Shown piece by piece: positions 1-8,713 of a stretch of DNA of 64,000 nt (the first letter of the stretch is position 1; each line of letters opens with the position of its first letter). Source of the DNA: Phycisphaerae bacterium (GTDB lineage Bacteria; Planctomycetota; Phycisphaerae; UBA1845; PWPN01); assembly GCA_030372985.1 (NCBI GenBank), contig JAUCQB010000256.1, positions 1-64,000 on the forward strand, read 5' to 3'. The notes beneath the pieces were generated by a model. It searched no databases. It was given only the letters and a program-made list of their open reading frames with translations, and was not told the origin of the DNA. Made by a program: the position numbers and the translations under genes.

Positions 1-359
1 TGCAGGCCGCGCGTCCGAGTCCGGGTTCCTCGTCGAAGGTGAAGGTGTACAACATCACCGCCAATAGCGCGTACACCGTTTCGGTGTGGATCAAGTGTCC
101 GAGCGGCTCGTCGTACTGGGCCGAATGCGCGTACAAGCTGGGCAATTACAGTGCCCAGGATTTCGACGGCAACTCGGGGACCTGGACGATGATCCAAAAG
201 TTTGCGAGCGACGGGACCAATGGCAACGGGAACACCTGGGTGCAGTACAGCAAGACGTTCAACAGCGGCAGCGCCACGCAGATCAGCGTGGGCTTCAAGC
301 TGGGCTCGTCCAGCGGCACCGGGCCGACCGTGCAATGGGACACGCTGCGGGTGAACTGA
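1..359 (+). CDS. C-terminal fragment of a secreted protein with a CBM-like beta-sandwich
   Basis: The reading frame is open to the left edge (codons from base 3) and ends at TGA 357-359, so only about the last 118 residues are present. The residues are rich in Ser, Thr, Gly, Asn and aromatics (SVWIKC, WAECAYKLG, WVQYSKTF, VQWDTLRVN). They alternate in the way of the last strands of a jelly-roll carbohydrate-binding domain of the CBM4/9 or CBM_4_9 type, which usually ends in a W-D-x-L/V-x-V strand. The protein is probably an extracellular glycosidase or surface protein whose catalytic part lies outside the window. The family assignment is by pattern only. A GTG at 39 could be mistaken for a start but is internal. 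Confidence 0.55.
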   Translation, partial: QAARPSPGSSSKVKVYNITANSAYTVSVWIKCPSGSSYWAECAYKLGNYSAQDFDGNSGTWTMIQKFASDGTNGNGNTWVQYSKTFNSGSATQISVGFKLGSSSGTGPTVQWDTLRVN

Positions 360-565
360 GCGGGGTCGGCTTGCCTGGCTCCGGTCTCAAAGCGGAGCGT
401 CTCATCGTCGCGTTGACGCGGCGGGGCACTGCCTTTGCCTCTTGCGGTCGCGCTCGTGCCGGCGCTGAAGGAATCAACTCGCACCCGCGATGCAGAATTC
501 GCGTGCAGCGAGGCAGCGCGCCTGCGTCCCTGAGGCTCGCAGGTACGGTGCGCTGTGTGCCGAGT

Positions 566-2773
566 TCAGTCCAGGCAGGTGACGTCGTAGGGCTGATCCT
601 GGGCGCTCAGGCAGTTCATGAACTTGGCCACGTCGGCCTGGTCGACGTCGGAGTCGGCATCCAAACGCGCATCCATGCAATCGGGATCCTGCACCGGGAC
701 GGCCAGACCGGTCATGCACACCTGCAGGTGTCCGAAATCCCGGGCGTCGACGTCGCCGTCCTCGTCGAAGTCGGGCTTGACGATGTTCAATCGTGCGTCG
801 TTTGAGTACACGGTGCCGCATCCCGCGGTCACGCGACACCGGTAGGCTCCATCGTCATAAGCGGCGTTGACTTGGGTGATCGTGAGTGTCGGGCTTGTGA
901 CCCCGAGGTGCCGACTGTCCTCGCTCAAATCGACCCCGTCGTGCTGCCATTGGTAGGTGATCGCGCCGTCGCCTGAGGCGGCGACCACAAAGGTGGCATT
1001 CAGACCGTGCGGCACCGGCGGGGCATCCAGGGGCTCGGGATGCTGGAGCACCGTAGTCAGTGCCCGGGGCGGGAAGAGGGCAGCCGAGTAAGAGGACGCC
1101 GACCCCACGCTGTCGGTGACAATGCACCGGAAGCTGCCCATGTCGCTCATCCCCACGTTCGAGATGGTCAGCGTCGGGGTTGACACTCCCGAGACCCGCT
1201 CGCTGTCGGCCAGATTGACGCCGTCCTTCTGCCACTGATACGCCAGGGGACCCGTGCCGTCGGCCGAGACGCTGAAGTTGACGGTGTCGCCCAGGCAAGG
1301 GTTCTGCTCGGAGGGGTGCTGCATGAACGTTGGGTATCCGCCCGAGGACACGAGGGCGAGGTTGTTCTCGGCAACCCATCCTGTCGTCCCGGCAAAATCG
1401 CATTTCCACCAGGAGTAGCCCTTCGCGAATATGCCCCTGAGCGAGTGGTCGAGCACGGTCCCCTGCGCATCCTTCGCCAGAGAGATGAGCGAGGAGAAAT
1501 GGGTGCCCGGGCCAAGCCGCAGATTGGTGTTGGCCGTCGTCACCTTGATCAGGTCGTTTACTCCGAACGTCGTGGACTGGATCTTTGGTTGGATCGCGAC
1601 CATCATCATTCCATTGGCTACCGCTCTCTCTCTTCCGTCGGACGGATCGTTCTTGACCACCCCGTTGACTACCATGGTCGAAGAACCACCGCCGTCCTGA
1701 TTGATGCCGAACGTGGCACCCAAGTAGTCTTTGCAGAAGTTACCCAGCTGGGTCATGGTCATTCCGATGCTGACACTCGACCGCCCGTCGACCACAACGA
1801 AGAAGACGTGATCGGTGTTGTAGGCGATGGCCGTGCGGGGGTGCAAGACTTCCTGTCCGCCGACCACGACTCCGCTCATCAGGAACCATTCTCCCGCGCC
1901 GACGCCGGCATAGGTTCGCATCCAAGGCTCGCTGTACCCGCTCTGACACGAGATGCCGACCTCCGCCCCGATACTGACACGGCTCAACAGCGTCGTCGCG
2001 GCGGTGCCCGTGGCCGACAGCACCACGTGGTCGAACGGAATGGGCGTCGAGCCCAGGTTACTGCGGATTTGCCGGACTCGGCCCACCGCGGGCCCGGTAT
2101 CGGGCAGCACGAGAGTGGGGCGGGTCATCTCGACAAGCACCTCGACGCCCGTGTTGTCCGTCTTGGTCGTGCTGTCATACTGGGGCGTATAGAGAACAAG
2201 CTCGTTGGTGCCTCGCGATCGGTTCAGCCCATTGCAGTACTGCGTGGACCCTGACGCCATGTATCGCACGCGTGGCAGAAGTGTCGGAGCATTCTGGATG
2301 AATGGGTTGCGGTTCATCGACCATCCGAAAGAGGCGCCGCTGAAGGTTTTGGCGACCCATCCGGAGTGGATCTGACCGCCCAAAGGTACTCCTGTCGAGG
2401 TGTTCCAGAAATCTCCGTTGATCGCCACGATCACGTCGTTGCGCCGACCCCAGTCGTATCCCCAATACCCGATCGCGTCCTCATACCGGCTGGCTTGGCT
2501 GCGGACGGTTTCCGTGCCGCCCGACAACCGTCCCTGGCCGATGCTGCTCTCGATGGTGACGGCCGGGTTGCGACGTTCCATCCGGGCGACAAACACGTTG
2601 TTGGGGTCCGGCAACGTGAACTCCTGGTACTCGATCCCCGGCCCCACGGCCGTCCAGGCAGATGCCGTCGAGGCACAGGCGAGCATGCATCCCACGAGCA
2701 GGATGGCCGACAACACACCGCCGCAGACTGCCCCACGGCATGGGGTAAGGCAGGTTTTCCGCTCGGTCGTCAT
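566..2773 (-). CDS. Secreted phosphodiester glycosidase-like (NAGPA/DUF2233) protein with SH3, two Ig-like domains and dockerin-like tail
   Basis: This is a 735-residue exported protein. Residues 1-39 are a signal peptide ending in ASA. Residues about 100-395 match the NAGPA (phosphodiester glycosidase, DUF2233) domain: an AINGDFW motif near 117-123, a TAIAYN strand near 314, and the diagnostic INQDGGGSST loop near 357-366. The family cleaves sugar-phosphodiester linkages such as N-acetylglucosamine-1-phosphodiester. An SH3-like wall-binding module follows (about 408-477, LRLGPGTHFS and TTGWVAENN), then two Ig-like modules with YQWQ and F/YRC motifs (about 480-566 and 573-664). A dockerin-like tail comes last (about 667-725), with two D-x-D-x-D-V-D calcium loops. 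The same tail type ends the beta-helix protein at 36991-38640. The substrate is unknown; a teichoic-acid-like or phosphosugar polymer is possible. Confidence 0.8.
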   Translation of the reverse strand: MTTERKTCLTPCRGAVCGGVLSAILLVGCMLACASTASAWTAVGPGIEYQEFTLPDPNNVFVARMERRNPAVTIESSIGQGRLSGGTETVRSQASRYEDAIGYWGYDWGRRNDVIVAINGDFWNTSTGVPLGGQIHSGWVAKTFSGASFGWSMNRNPFIQNAPTLLPRVRYMASGSTQYCNGLNRSRGTNELVLYTPQYDSTTKTDNTGVEVLVEMTRPTLVLPDTGPAVGRVRQIRSNLGSTPIPFDHVVLSATGTAATTLLSRVSIGAEVGISCQSGYSEPWMRTYAGVGAGEWFLMSGVVVGGQEVLHPRTAIAYNTDHVFFVVVDGRSSVSIGMTMTQLGNFCKDYLGATFGINQDGGGSSTMVVNGVVKNDPSDGRERAVANGMMMVAIQPKIQSTTFGVNDLIKVTTANTNLRLGPGTHFSSLISLAKDAQGTVLDHSLRGIFAKGYSWWKCDFAGTTGWVAENNLALVSSGGYPTFMQHPSEQNPCLGDTVNFSVSADGTGPLAYQWQKDGVNLADSERVSGVSTPTLTISNVGMSDMGSFRCIVTDSVGSASSYSAALFPPRALTTVLQHPEPLDAPPVPHGLNATFVVAASGDGAITYQWQHDGVDLSEDSRHLGVTSPTLTITQVNAAYDDGAYRCRVTAGCGTVYSNDARLNIVKPDFDEDGDVDARDFGHLQVCMTGLAVPVQDPDCMDARLDADSDVDQADVAKFMNCLSAQDQPYDVTCLD

Positions 2774-3056
2774 ACCGGTCTCCGTGGGGGGGTGCAGGGC
2801 GAACAGGCCGAGATCTGCCGCTCTCCGCTCCGCCTCCGCTTGAAGCCTATCATATCATAGGGTCCCGATCCCTTTTCGATAATAGATGGACAGCTTCATT
2901 TTTTGACGGCAGGGCGGCGGTGTGACACCGGATTGCCCGAACGGAAGTGACCAGGGAGAGCGAACCGGTTGGGCTTTCGGGTCAGTGGCTCACCCGGCGA
3001 ATCCCGACCAGGTTCAGAGACGCCGTCCTCGCGCACCGACACAGCATTCCGTCGCC

Positions 3057-4073
3057 TTATTCCTTCATCTCGCGCAGCTCGATGTAGTCCTGGTCGTCGG
3101 TGCCGAGACCGATTCTCGCGGCCGCGTGAATGTGAGGCACATGGCCAGAGCCGTTGCCGATGGGTTCCAGGCCGAGCCGGCTGCGTCGATCGTTAATGAT
3201 GTCGAGGCCGACCGCGTCAGCCGCCACCGGATCTCGCGAGACGATCAGTCCGGCGTGGTCCCACATGCCCTCGGGCCGCACGTTGGGGCCGTCCCTGTAA
3301 AGTGCGCGGATGGCATTGACGATGTTGAGCCGAAGCTTGCTGCGAATCTGAGGGATGGCCACGATGTTTCCGACATACGGAGCACACGCCTGATCGTGAT
3401 AGCGACCGGGACGCCGGATCAACGCATGCGAGAGGTTCTTCAGGCAGCCGGTCATGCCGGCGATGTTGTGCGTCTTGAGAAACGGCACATTGATGATGGC
3501 AGTGATCTCTTGCAGAACGGTCGCCAACTCCTCCGACCCGCCCACGAAGGGCACCTCGCCGCCGCTCCAGCCCAGGACCTCGGGCCGCGTGGCCAGACTG
3601 GCGCTGACCGCCGCCGGAGCCTCGATGAGCATGATCCGAGCCGGCGGAAAACCCGCGTCGCCCAGCGAAGCGACCAGTTGTGCCGCCATGACCTCCGTGC
3701 TGCTCAGTTCCTTTGCCCCGACATGGTTGAACTTAATCCCGATCACATCGTCCGAGCCGAAAAGCCTGTTCCATGCGTCAGACGGTCGCAGCGTGTCGGT
3801 CAGCACCTTAAGGCTCTCTTCGATCATCTCGCGAAGGAGGTGCGCATGAATGCTCTGGCGGTCGACGACCTCCGGCCGGCGAATATGAACGACCGTGGAT
3901 TTTAGGAAGGTGTCAATCGGTCCCGTGTCCGGCCTGGTTTGCAGAACGGGCAGCGTCGCAGCGGAATCTTGATCAGCTCCCGAAGCCTGCTCGGCCAGCA
4001 GCCGTTCCGTTACGGCCACCAAGCCTGCCTGTCCGAGGCGTTTCAGGAATGTCCTGCGGTTCTCAAATCGCAT
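3057..4073 (-). CDS. Tat-exported DUF362 domain protein
   Basis: This 338-residue protein begins with a twin-arginine signal (NRRTFLKRLGQAGLVAV). The body matches DUF362: DDVIGIKFNHVGAKELSS, an INVPFLKTHNIAGMTGCLKNLSHAL core, and a C-terminal SRDPVAADAVGLDII. DUF362 proteins are often annotated as iron-sulfur or metal-binding, but no 4Cys cluster motif is visible here, so the role is unknown. The frame is open up to a TTG at 4106, but the ATG at 4073 places the twin arginines near the N-terminus as expected for Tat, so it was preferred. The gene is isolated, with about 280 bp to the next gene downstream on the same strand. Confidence 0.75.
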   Translation of the reverse strand: MRFENRRTFLKRLGQAGLVAVTERLLAEQASGADQDSAATLPVLQTRPDTGPIDTFLKSTVVHIRRPEVVDRQSIHAHLLREMIEESLKVLTDTLRPSDAWNRLFGSDDVIGIKFNHVGAKELSSTEVMAAQLVASLGDAGFPPARIMLIEAPAAVSASLATRPEVLGWSGGEVPFVGGSEELATVLQEITAIINVPFLKTHNIAGMTGCLKNLSHALIRRPGRYHDQACAPYVGNIVAIPQIRSKLRLNIVNAIRALYRDGPNVRPEGMWDHAGLIVSRDPVAADAVGLDIINDRRSRLGLEPIGNGSGHVPHIHAAARIGLGTDDQDYIELREMKE

Positions 4074-4298
4074 CAAGGCACCCGACACGTCGGCTGGAGG
4101 CGGCAACTGCTTCGTCCGTTGACCAGAACGCTGCTGTGCCTATAGTTATCGACGATCAATGGGGGTGTCCTGAGATCTCGGCTGCCGACCGGGGACCCTC
4201 GGGCCGCCTCCCCTAACTCCTGTGCCAGACGATGGTTATCAATCACCGGCCGTGGGTGAGCCGGACGGTTGTGTGAGAGTGACGAAGGAAGCCTCCCG

Positions 4299-5732
4299 AT
4301 GCTCCAGAGCCAGTCCAGAAGACTCGAGGCACTCCGGTCCCGTCTTATTGAGGCCCACCAGGGCCATTTGCTGGCCTATTGGGATGACCTGGATGATCGG
4401 CAGCGAGAGCTGCTCCTGGAAGATATCGGGCAAGTGAATTTCGCCGGCCTGCCTGGACTGCTCCGGAGTCACGTTCTAGACGAGCAGCCTTTTTCCCTGC
4501 CTCGCGATATCCAACCGGCGGTCTGTTATCCTGCCCGGCCAGGACTTGACCAGGTGGGCTTCTACGCGGACGCAGTCAAGCAAGGCGTTAGCCTGATACA
4601 TCACAACAAAGTGGCGGCCCTCACCGTGGCCGGAGGACAGGGCACGAGGCTGGGTTTTGACGGTCCTAAAGGGGCTTTCCGCATATCCCCGGTCAAGAAC
4701 AAGCCCCTGTTCCAGCTTTTTGCCGAATTCATCCTGGGCACGAATCGCCGTTACGGCGCCGATCTTCGCTGGTACATCATGACCAGCCCTCACAACCACG
4801 CCGACACAACCGCCTTCTTCGAAGCTCACCGTTTCTTCGGTCTCAAGCCCGAGCGGGTCCGGTTCTTTCAACAGGGGGTGATGCCGGCGTTTTCGAAGGA
4901 TGGCAAGATTCTGCTTGACCAGAAGCATCGGCTGGCCTTCTCTCCCGACGGCCATGGAGGCTGCCTGCTGGCCTTGCGGCGATCCGGGGTGCTCGCGGAG
5001 ATGGCCGAGGCCGGCATCGAGCATCTGAGCTACTTCCAGGTCGATAACCCGCTGGTCAAACCGATCGACCCGCTGTTCATCGGGCTTCATGACATGACCG
5101 GCTCGGAAATGTCAAGCAAAACCATCCCCAAGGCCGACGATCTCGAGCGGGTGGGCAATTTCGCGGTTGGCGACGGCAAGACCATGGTGATCGAGTACTC
5201 CGACCTCCCCGATGAGTTGGCTCATGCACGCGATGCTCAGGGGAATCGGCTCTTTGATGCGGGCAGCATCGCCATTCATCTGCTGAGCCGCCGTTTTGTG
5301 GAACAACTGACCGCCGATGAGGTACATTTTGGGTTACCCTGGCATCGCGCGGTGAAAAAGGTACCCCATGTTAACGAGGCAGGCCGGCGAATCGAGCCCG
5401 ACAAGCCCAATGCCGTCAAGCTGGAGAGTTTTATCTTCGATGCCATTCCGTTGGCCAGGAACCCTTTGATCCTGCAGACGATCAGAGAAGAGGAATTCAG
5501 CCCTGTCAAGAACGCGACCGGTGTCGACAGTGCCGAGACGTCGCGGCGGGACCTGAACCGGCGGGCCGCCCGCTGGTTGGAGTCTGCGGGCTTTGCGGTT
5601 CCCTGGCGGGAAGCGGAACCGGACGGCCTGTTCGAGATCAGCCCCGTCCTGGCTCTGGATGCGGACCACCTGCGGGAGCAGATGGCAATGCCGCCCCAGA
5701 TACGCCCCGGTAACGCCCACTACTGGGAGTAG
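4299..5732 (+). CDS. UDPGP-family UTP:sugar-1-phosphate uridylyltransferase
   Basis: This 477-residue cytoplasmic nucleotidyltransferase makes a UDP-sugar from UTP and a hexose-1-phosphate. The signature VAGGQGTRLGFDGPKG near residues 110-125 is the UTP-binding loop of the UDPGP type 1 family (UDP-N-acetylhexosamine and UDP-glucose pyrophosphorylases). It is followed by KNKPLFQLF, and the YFQVDNPLVKPIDP block near residues 249-262 is the usual metal/UDP-sugar site. Length and motif layout are closest to eukaryote-like UAP1/AGX enzymes. The ATG at 4299 has a GGAAG element 7 bases upstream; an in-frame earlier start at 4269 lacks one. The product would feed cell-wall or exopolysaccharide synthesis. 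A hairpin with a T-run follows 8 bases after the stop. Confidence 0.85.
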   Translation: MLQSQSRRLEALRSRLIEAHQGHLLAYWDDLDDRQRELLLEDIGQVNFAGLPGLLRSHVLDEQPFSLPRDIQPAVCYPARPGLDQVGFYADAVKQGVSLIHHNKVAALTVAGGQGTRLGFDGPKGAFRISPVKNKPLFQLFAEFILGTNRRYGADLRWYIMTSPHNHADTTAFFEAHRFFGLKPERVRFFQQGVMPAFSKDGKILLDQKHRLAFSPDGHGGCLLALRRSGVLAEMAEAGIEHLSYFQVDNPLVKPIDPLFIGLHDMTGSEMSSKTIPKADDLERVGNFAVGDGKTMVIEYSDLPDELAHARDAQGNRLFDAGSIAIHLLSRRFVEQLTADEVHFGLPWHRAVKKVPHVNEAGRRIEPDKPNAVKLESFIFDAIPLARNPLILQTIREEEFSPVKNATGVDSAETSRRDLNRRAARWLESAGFAVPWREAEPDGLFEISPVLALDADHLREQMAMPPQIRPGNAHYWE

Positions 5733-5739
5733 CACCGGT

Positions 5740-5757
5740 GGGCCCCGCGGGCCTTTT
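5740..5757 (+). terminator. Rho-independent terminator candidate after the UDPGP gene
   Basis: A perfect 5-bp GC stem (GGCCC, loop CGC, GGGCC) is followed at once by TTTT and begins 8 bases after the stop codon. The T-run is short, so strength is uncertain. Confidence 0.5.
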
Positions 5758-5947
5758 GGATGCCGTGGGGGCCCGGTTCCTGGGGGGCCGTCGTGGCCGC
5801 AAAAACACATTGACGGGCAACGGACCAGACATGAGAATGGAGTTGCAAATCGGTGACCGCTCGTTAGACTAAGGCCGCTAGGATTGCCTGCGAGTGGAAT
5901 GTGGAGTGGATGACACATCGGCAATCGTTCACGAAGGGATTTTGACC

Positions 5948-7321
5948 ATGACAGACTCAACCAAGGGTACATTGCTTGTCGTCGATGACGAGCCGCTGAA
6001 GCGGGCTACGCTTCAGATCGAATTGGCTGGGGCAGGGTATACCGTTCTCGATGCCGCCGATGCGATGGCTGCGGCGAAGGTGATCGAGACTCGTCCCGTG
6101 GATGTCGTGATTACCGACGTGCGTATGCCGGAGATGGACGGCATTCAACTGCTCGAGGTGGTTAAGTCGCGTTCACCGAGGACCCATGTGATCCTCATGA
6201 CCGCCTACGGTACGGTGGATTCGGCGGTCGAGGCCATCAAGCGCGGGGCCTACGACTACATCAACAAGCCCTTCTCGACCGAAGTGCTGATCGAGAAGCT
6301 TGAACGCCTGCTGGCCTGCCGTTCGGCGGAAGGTGACGGCCACGGCGGTCCGGAAACCCTGGGCCAACTGGTCGGCGTGAGCTACGCAAGCCGCCGGCTC
6401 TTTGATCAGATCCGGGCAGTGGCTGACAGTGATCGGAGCGTGCTGGTCGAGGGAGAAGCCGGTACCTGCCGCGAGCGGGTTGCGGCCGCGATACATCAAC
6501 TCAGCAAGCGATCGACCGGTCCGCTGGTCAAATTCAACTGCACCGCGTGCGGGGCTGAGGTATTGGAGGGCGAACTCTTCGGGACCGGAGGCGACGCGTC
6601 TTCTCAGCGGCTGGGGCGGTTCGAGGAGGCCGCGGGTGGAACGTTGTTCCTCGACGAGATCGAAACGCTTTCCATGCCGTTGCAGACACGACTTTTGCAG
6701 GCCCTGGATGAGGGTTTCTTCAGTCGCACGGGTGGCGGGCGTGTGCGTCTGGACGCGAGGTTGGTCTTTGGCACTCAGGAGAACCTCCGGCGTCGCGTGG
6801 AGGCGGGGCAGTTTCGCGAGGATCTCTACTATCGGCTTGACGCCGTGCACCTGGTGGTTCCGCCGCTGCGAGACCGCCGTGAGGATATCCCGGCGATGGC
6901 GGCTCATTACCTTCGCCACTCCGCCAAGGCGGCCGAGGGCAAGTCGGTGCCGAGTCGCATCAGCACTCACGCCATGGATGTGCTGATGTCCTATCACTGG
7001 CCGGGCAATGTCCGTGAGCTGGAAAACGTGCTCGAGCGGGCGGTGGCCTTCGCGACCGGACCGGAGATTCAGCCACGCGATATCCTGGTGCCCGCCACGG
7101 GCCAGGGGAGTCAGGAAGCCGCGGCCCAGCCCGGCATGCATCCGGGGCTGACCGAGACCATCGCCGGTGTCGAGCAATCCCTGATCGACGCGGCCCTGAG
7201 AAAGGCTGCCGGCAATCAGGCCAAGGCTGCCCAGTTCCTCGGCATCCCGCGAACCACGCTTCGAGACAAGATGGCCAAGTACGGCATGGTCGGCAAGCCT
7301 GCCAAACGCGAGCTTGCGTGA
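5948..7321 (+). CDS. NtrC-type response regulator with degenerate AAA+ domain (no GAFTGA, no Walker A lysine)
   Basis: This 457-residue protein has three parts. The receiver domain spans about residues 7-125 (VVDDEP, phospho-acceptor Asp57 in ITDVRMP, T in MTAYGT, Lys107 in NKPF). The AAA+ domain spans about 140-375. A Fis-type helix-turn-helix lies at the end (about 405-450, AGNQAKAAQFLGIPRTTLRDKM). In NtrC relatives the P-loop reads GESGTGKE; here it is GEAGTCRE (169-176), so the ATP-binding lysine is Arg. After GELFG (208-212) the sigma-54-contacting GAFTGA loop is missing and the chain runs directly into QRLGRFEEAAGGTLFLDEIE, where Walker B is intact. It is therefore unlikely to open sigma-54 promoters and may act as a plain repressor or sigma-70 activator. 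Start: ATG with GGGA 8 bases upstream. No histidine kinase is adjacent. Confidence 0.88.
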   Translation: MTDSTKGTLLVVDDEPLKRATLQIELAGAGYTVLDAADAMAAAKVIETRPVDVVITDVRMPEMDGIQLLEVVKSRSPRTHVILMTAYGTVDSAVEAIKRGAYDYINKPFSTEVLIEKLERLLACRSAEGDGHGGPETLGQLVGVSYASRRLFDQIRAVADSDRSVLVEGEAGTCRERVAAAIHQLSKRSTGPLVKFNCTACGAEVLEGELFGTGGDASSQRLGRFEEAAGGTLFLDEIETLSMPLQTRLLQALDEGFFSRTGGGRVRLDARLVFGTQENLRRRVEAGQFREDLYYRLDAVHLVVPPLRDRREDIPAMAAHYLRHSAKAAEGKSVPSRISTHAMDVLMSYHWPGNVRELENVLERAVAFATGPEIQPRDILVPATGQGSQEAAAQPGMHPGLTETIAGVEQSLIDAALRKAAGNQAKAAQFLGIPRTTLRDKMAKYGMVGKPAKRELA

Positions 7322-7460
7322 GGTCGATGCGGCATTTTGTTCCTAAGCTTCCCGATGGTCGGTCGAGATACCGGCTGTCGGCTTTTCATGCAGCTCTGCG
7401 GCATGCCTCCCAACAGGAGAATCGGGTGAATCGAGCCGGATGGACCGCTGTGTCGTCGTG

Positions 7461-7928
7461 TCAGCGGCGACGATCGGTGGCCCGGTCGATATCCCGCTGG
7501 TGCTGACGTTTCTTGAGGTCCTCGCGCTTGTCGTGCTGCTGCTTGCCGGTGGCCAGGCCCAATTCCACTTTGGCCAGACCCCGCGAATTGAAATAGATGC
7601 TTATCGGTACCAGCGTAAACCCCTTCTGGGCCAATCGGGGGGCGAGTCGTCGGATCTCTCGGCGGTGAAGTAGCAGGCGGCGTTTACGTTTTGGGTCGTG
7701 GGGGGCTTCATGAGCGTGTTCATAGCGGTCGATCTGGCATCCATAAAGCGTTGCCTCATAGCCGTTTATGCGCACAAAGCCGTCTGTGATCTGTGCTCGA
7801 CCATCGCGGATGCTCTTGACTTCACAGCCGGTGAGAACGATGCCGGCTTCCACCGTGTCCACAATGTGATATAGGTGTCTGGCCTTCTTGTTAACGATCC
7901 GCCGCTGCTCGGTCGGCTTACTGACCAT
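7461..7928 (-). CDS. smpB: SsrA-binding protein SmpB
   Basis: This 155-residue RNA-binding protein is needed for tmRNA-mediated ribosome rescue. The order of motifs is that of SmpB: IVNKKARHLYHI near the N-terminus, the oligonucleotide-binding-fold core (AGIVLTGCEVKSIRDG, INGYEATLYGCQIDRYEHA), DPKRKRRLLLHRREI, then KGFTLVPISIYFNSRGLAKVELGLATGKQQHDKRE. A basic C-terminal tail (KKRQHQRDIDRATDRR) enters the mRNA channel. Length is normal. It is convergent with the upstream regulator gene. No tmRNA gene was recognised nearby. Confidence 0.97.
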   Translation of the reverse strand: MVSKPTEQRRIVNKKARHLYHIVDTVEAGIVLTGCEVKSIRDGRAQITDGFVRINGYEATLYGCQIDRYEHAHEAPHDPKRKRRLLLHRREIRRLAPRLAQKGFTLVPISIYFNSRGLAKVELGLATGKQQHDKREDLKKRQHQRDIDRATDRRR

Positions 7929-8062
7929 AAGCGTTGATTTCCCAGATGATTAAGCCGACAATACAGTAGTCGGCCCGGCCTTGCCGGCGTTATCGCAAGG
8001 TCGTATTTTACCGGGCGCGGCGGAAGCTGCCAAACAGGTGCATCTTCGTGGCTGCGCGCATG

Positions 8063-8068
8063 TATAAT
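8063..8068 (+). promoter_or_regulatory. Candidate -10 box (TATAAT) before the ECF sigma gene
   Basis: A perfect TATAAT lies 15 bases before the ATG at 8084. No good -35 hexamer is seen 16-18 bases upstream. Transcription from here would leave a leader of under 10 bases, so either the start codon is further in (ATG 8132) or the box is fortuitous. Confidence 0.3.
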
Positions 8069-8083
8069 TGATCGAGAAGAGAC

Positions 8084-8713
8084 ATGATCCTGAGGCAGGC
8101 CGAGAACGGTGTTCAGAGGCTGACCAGGCGGATGGAGAGAAGGCTGGTTGCCCAAGCCCGAGGCGGGGACGAAGAGGCCGCGCGCCGCCTGGTGGATTCG
8201 CACAAGGATCGCCTCTTTGCCTTTGTGTGGCGAATTCTGCGGGATCATGAGGACTCCGAAGAGATCTGCCAGGAGGCATTTCTTCGGGCGTTCAGTTCGC
8301 TCGACTCGTTTTCGCCGGAGTACCGGTTCAGTACGTGGTTGTTCACCATTGCTTATCGGCTGTGCCTGAACCAGATCCGGCGGAAGAAGGCCCTGACGGG
8401 CGAGGTCGATTTCTCGAATCTCTCGGCATCTGACGACGACGTTTGCGTGCAGTTGGCCGAGAGCGAGGAGGCCAGAAGGCTGAAAGACAAGATTTGGGAG
8501 GCCGTCGACGAGCTTTCCGTTCAGCAGCGTGCGGCCGTCCTGTTGTTCTATCGGGAAGAGATGAGTTGTGACCAGATCGCGCAGACACTTGGGATTCCGA
8601 TGGCCACGGCCAAGAGCCATCTGCACCGTGCCCGGGGTCGCCTGCGGGATGCGCTGTCGGGTCTGGTGAAGGACTGGACGCAGGTTCAAGCTTTGAGAGA
8701 AGCGGCGTCATGA
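8084..8713 (+). CDS. ECF-type RNA polymerase sigma-70 factor
   Basis: This 209-residue alternative sigma factor has only regions 2 and 4, as in the extracytoplasmic-function group. Region 2 is around residues 40-105 (FAFVWRILRDHEDSEEICQEAFLRAF, then FSTWLFTIAYRLCLNQIRR, the -10 recognition helix). Region 4 is around residues 145-200 (VDELSVQQRAAVLLFYREEMSCDQIAQTLGIPMATAKSHLHRARGRLRDAL, the -35-binding helix-turn-helix). GAGAAG precedes the ATG. The stop overlaps the next gene's start as ATGA, so the factor and its anti-sigma are translationally coupled. Confidence 0.93.
   Translation: MILRQAENGVQRLTRRMERRLVAQARGGDEEAARRLVDSHKDRLFAFVWRILRDHEDSEEICQEAFLRAFSSLDSFSPEYRFSTWLFTIAYRLCLNQIRRKKALTGEVDFSNLSASDDDVCVQLAESEEARRLKDKIWEAVDELSVQQRAAVLLFYREEMSCDQIAQTLGIPMATAKSHLHRARGRLRDALSGLVKDWTQVQALREAAS

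Noticed and set aside
86-805. 239-codon plus-strand frame near the left edge
   Set aside because: It overlaps the CBM-like fragment in another frame and the end of the phosphodiester glycosidase gene; composition is Arg/Gln/Val-rich with no domain.
2922-3905. 327-codon plus-strand frame over the DUF362 gene
   Set aside because: The minus strand encodes DUF362 motifs with a Tat signal; the plus frame has none.
7954-7974. Hairpin GCCGAC/GTCGGC in the gap upstream of smpB
   Set aside because: It is a 6-bp stem with a 9-base loop and no T-run or positional logic; common by chance in GC-rich DNA.
7322-8083. tmRNA gene near smpB
   Set aside because: No tRNA-like acceptor/T-arm ends or tag-peptide frame were found in the flanks.
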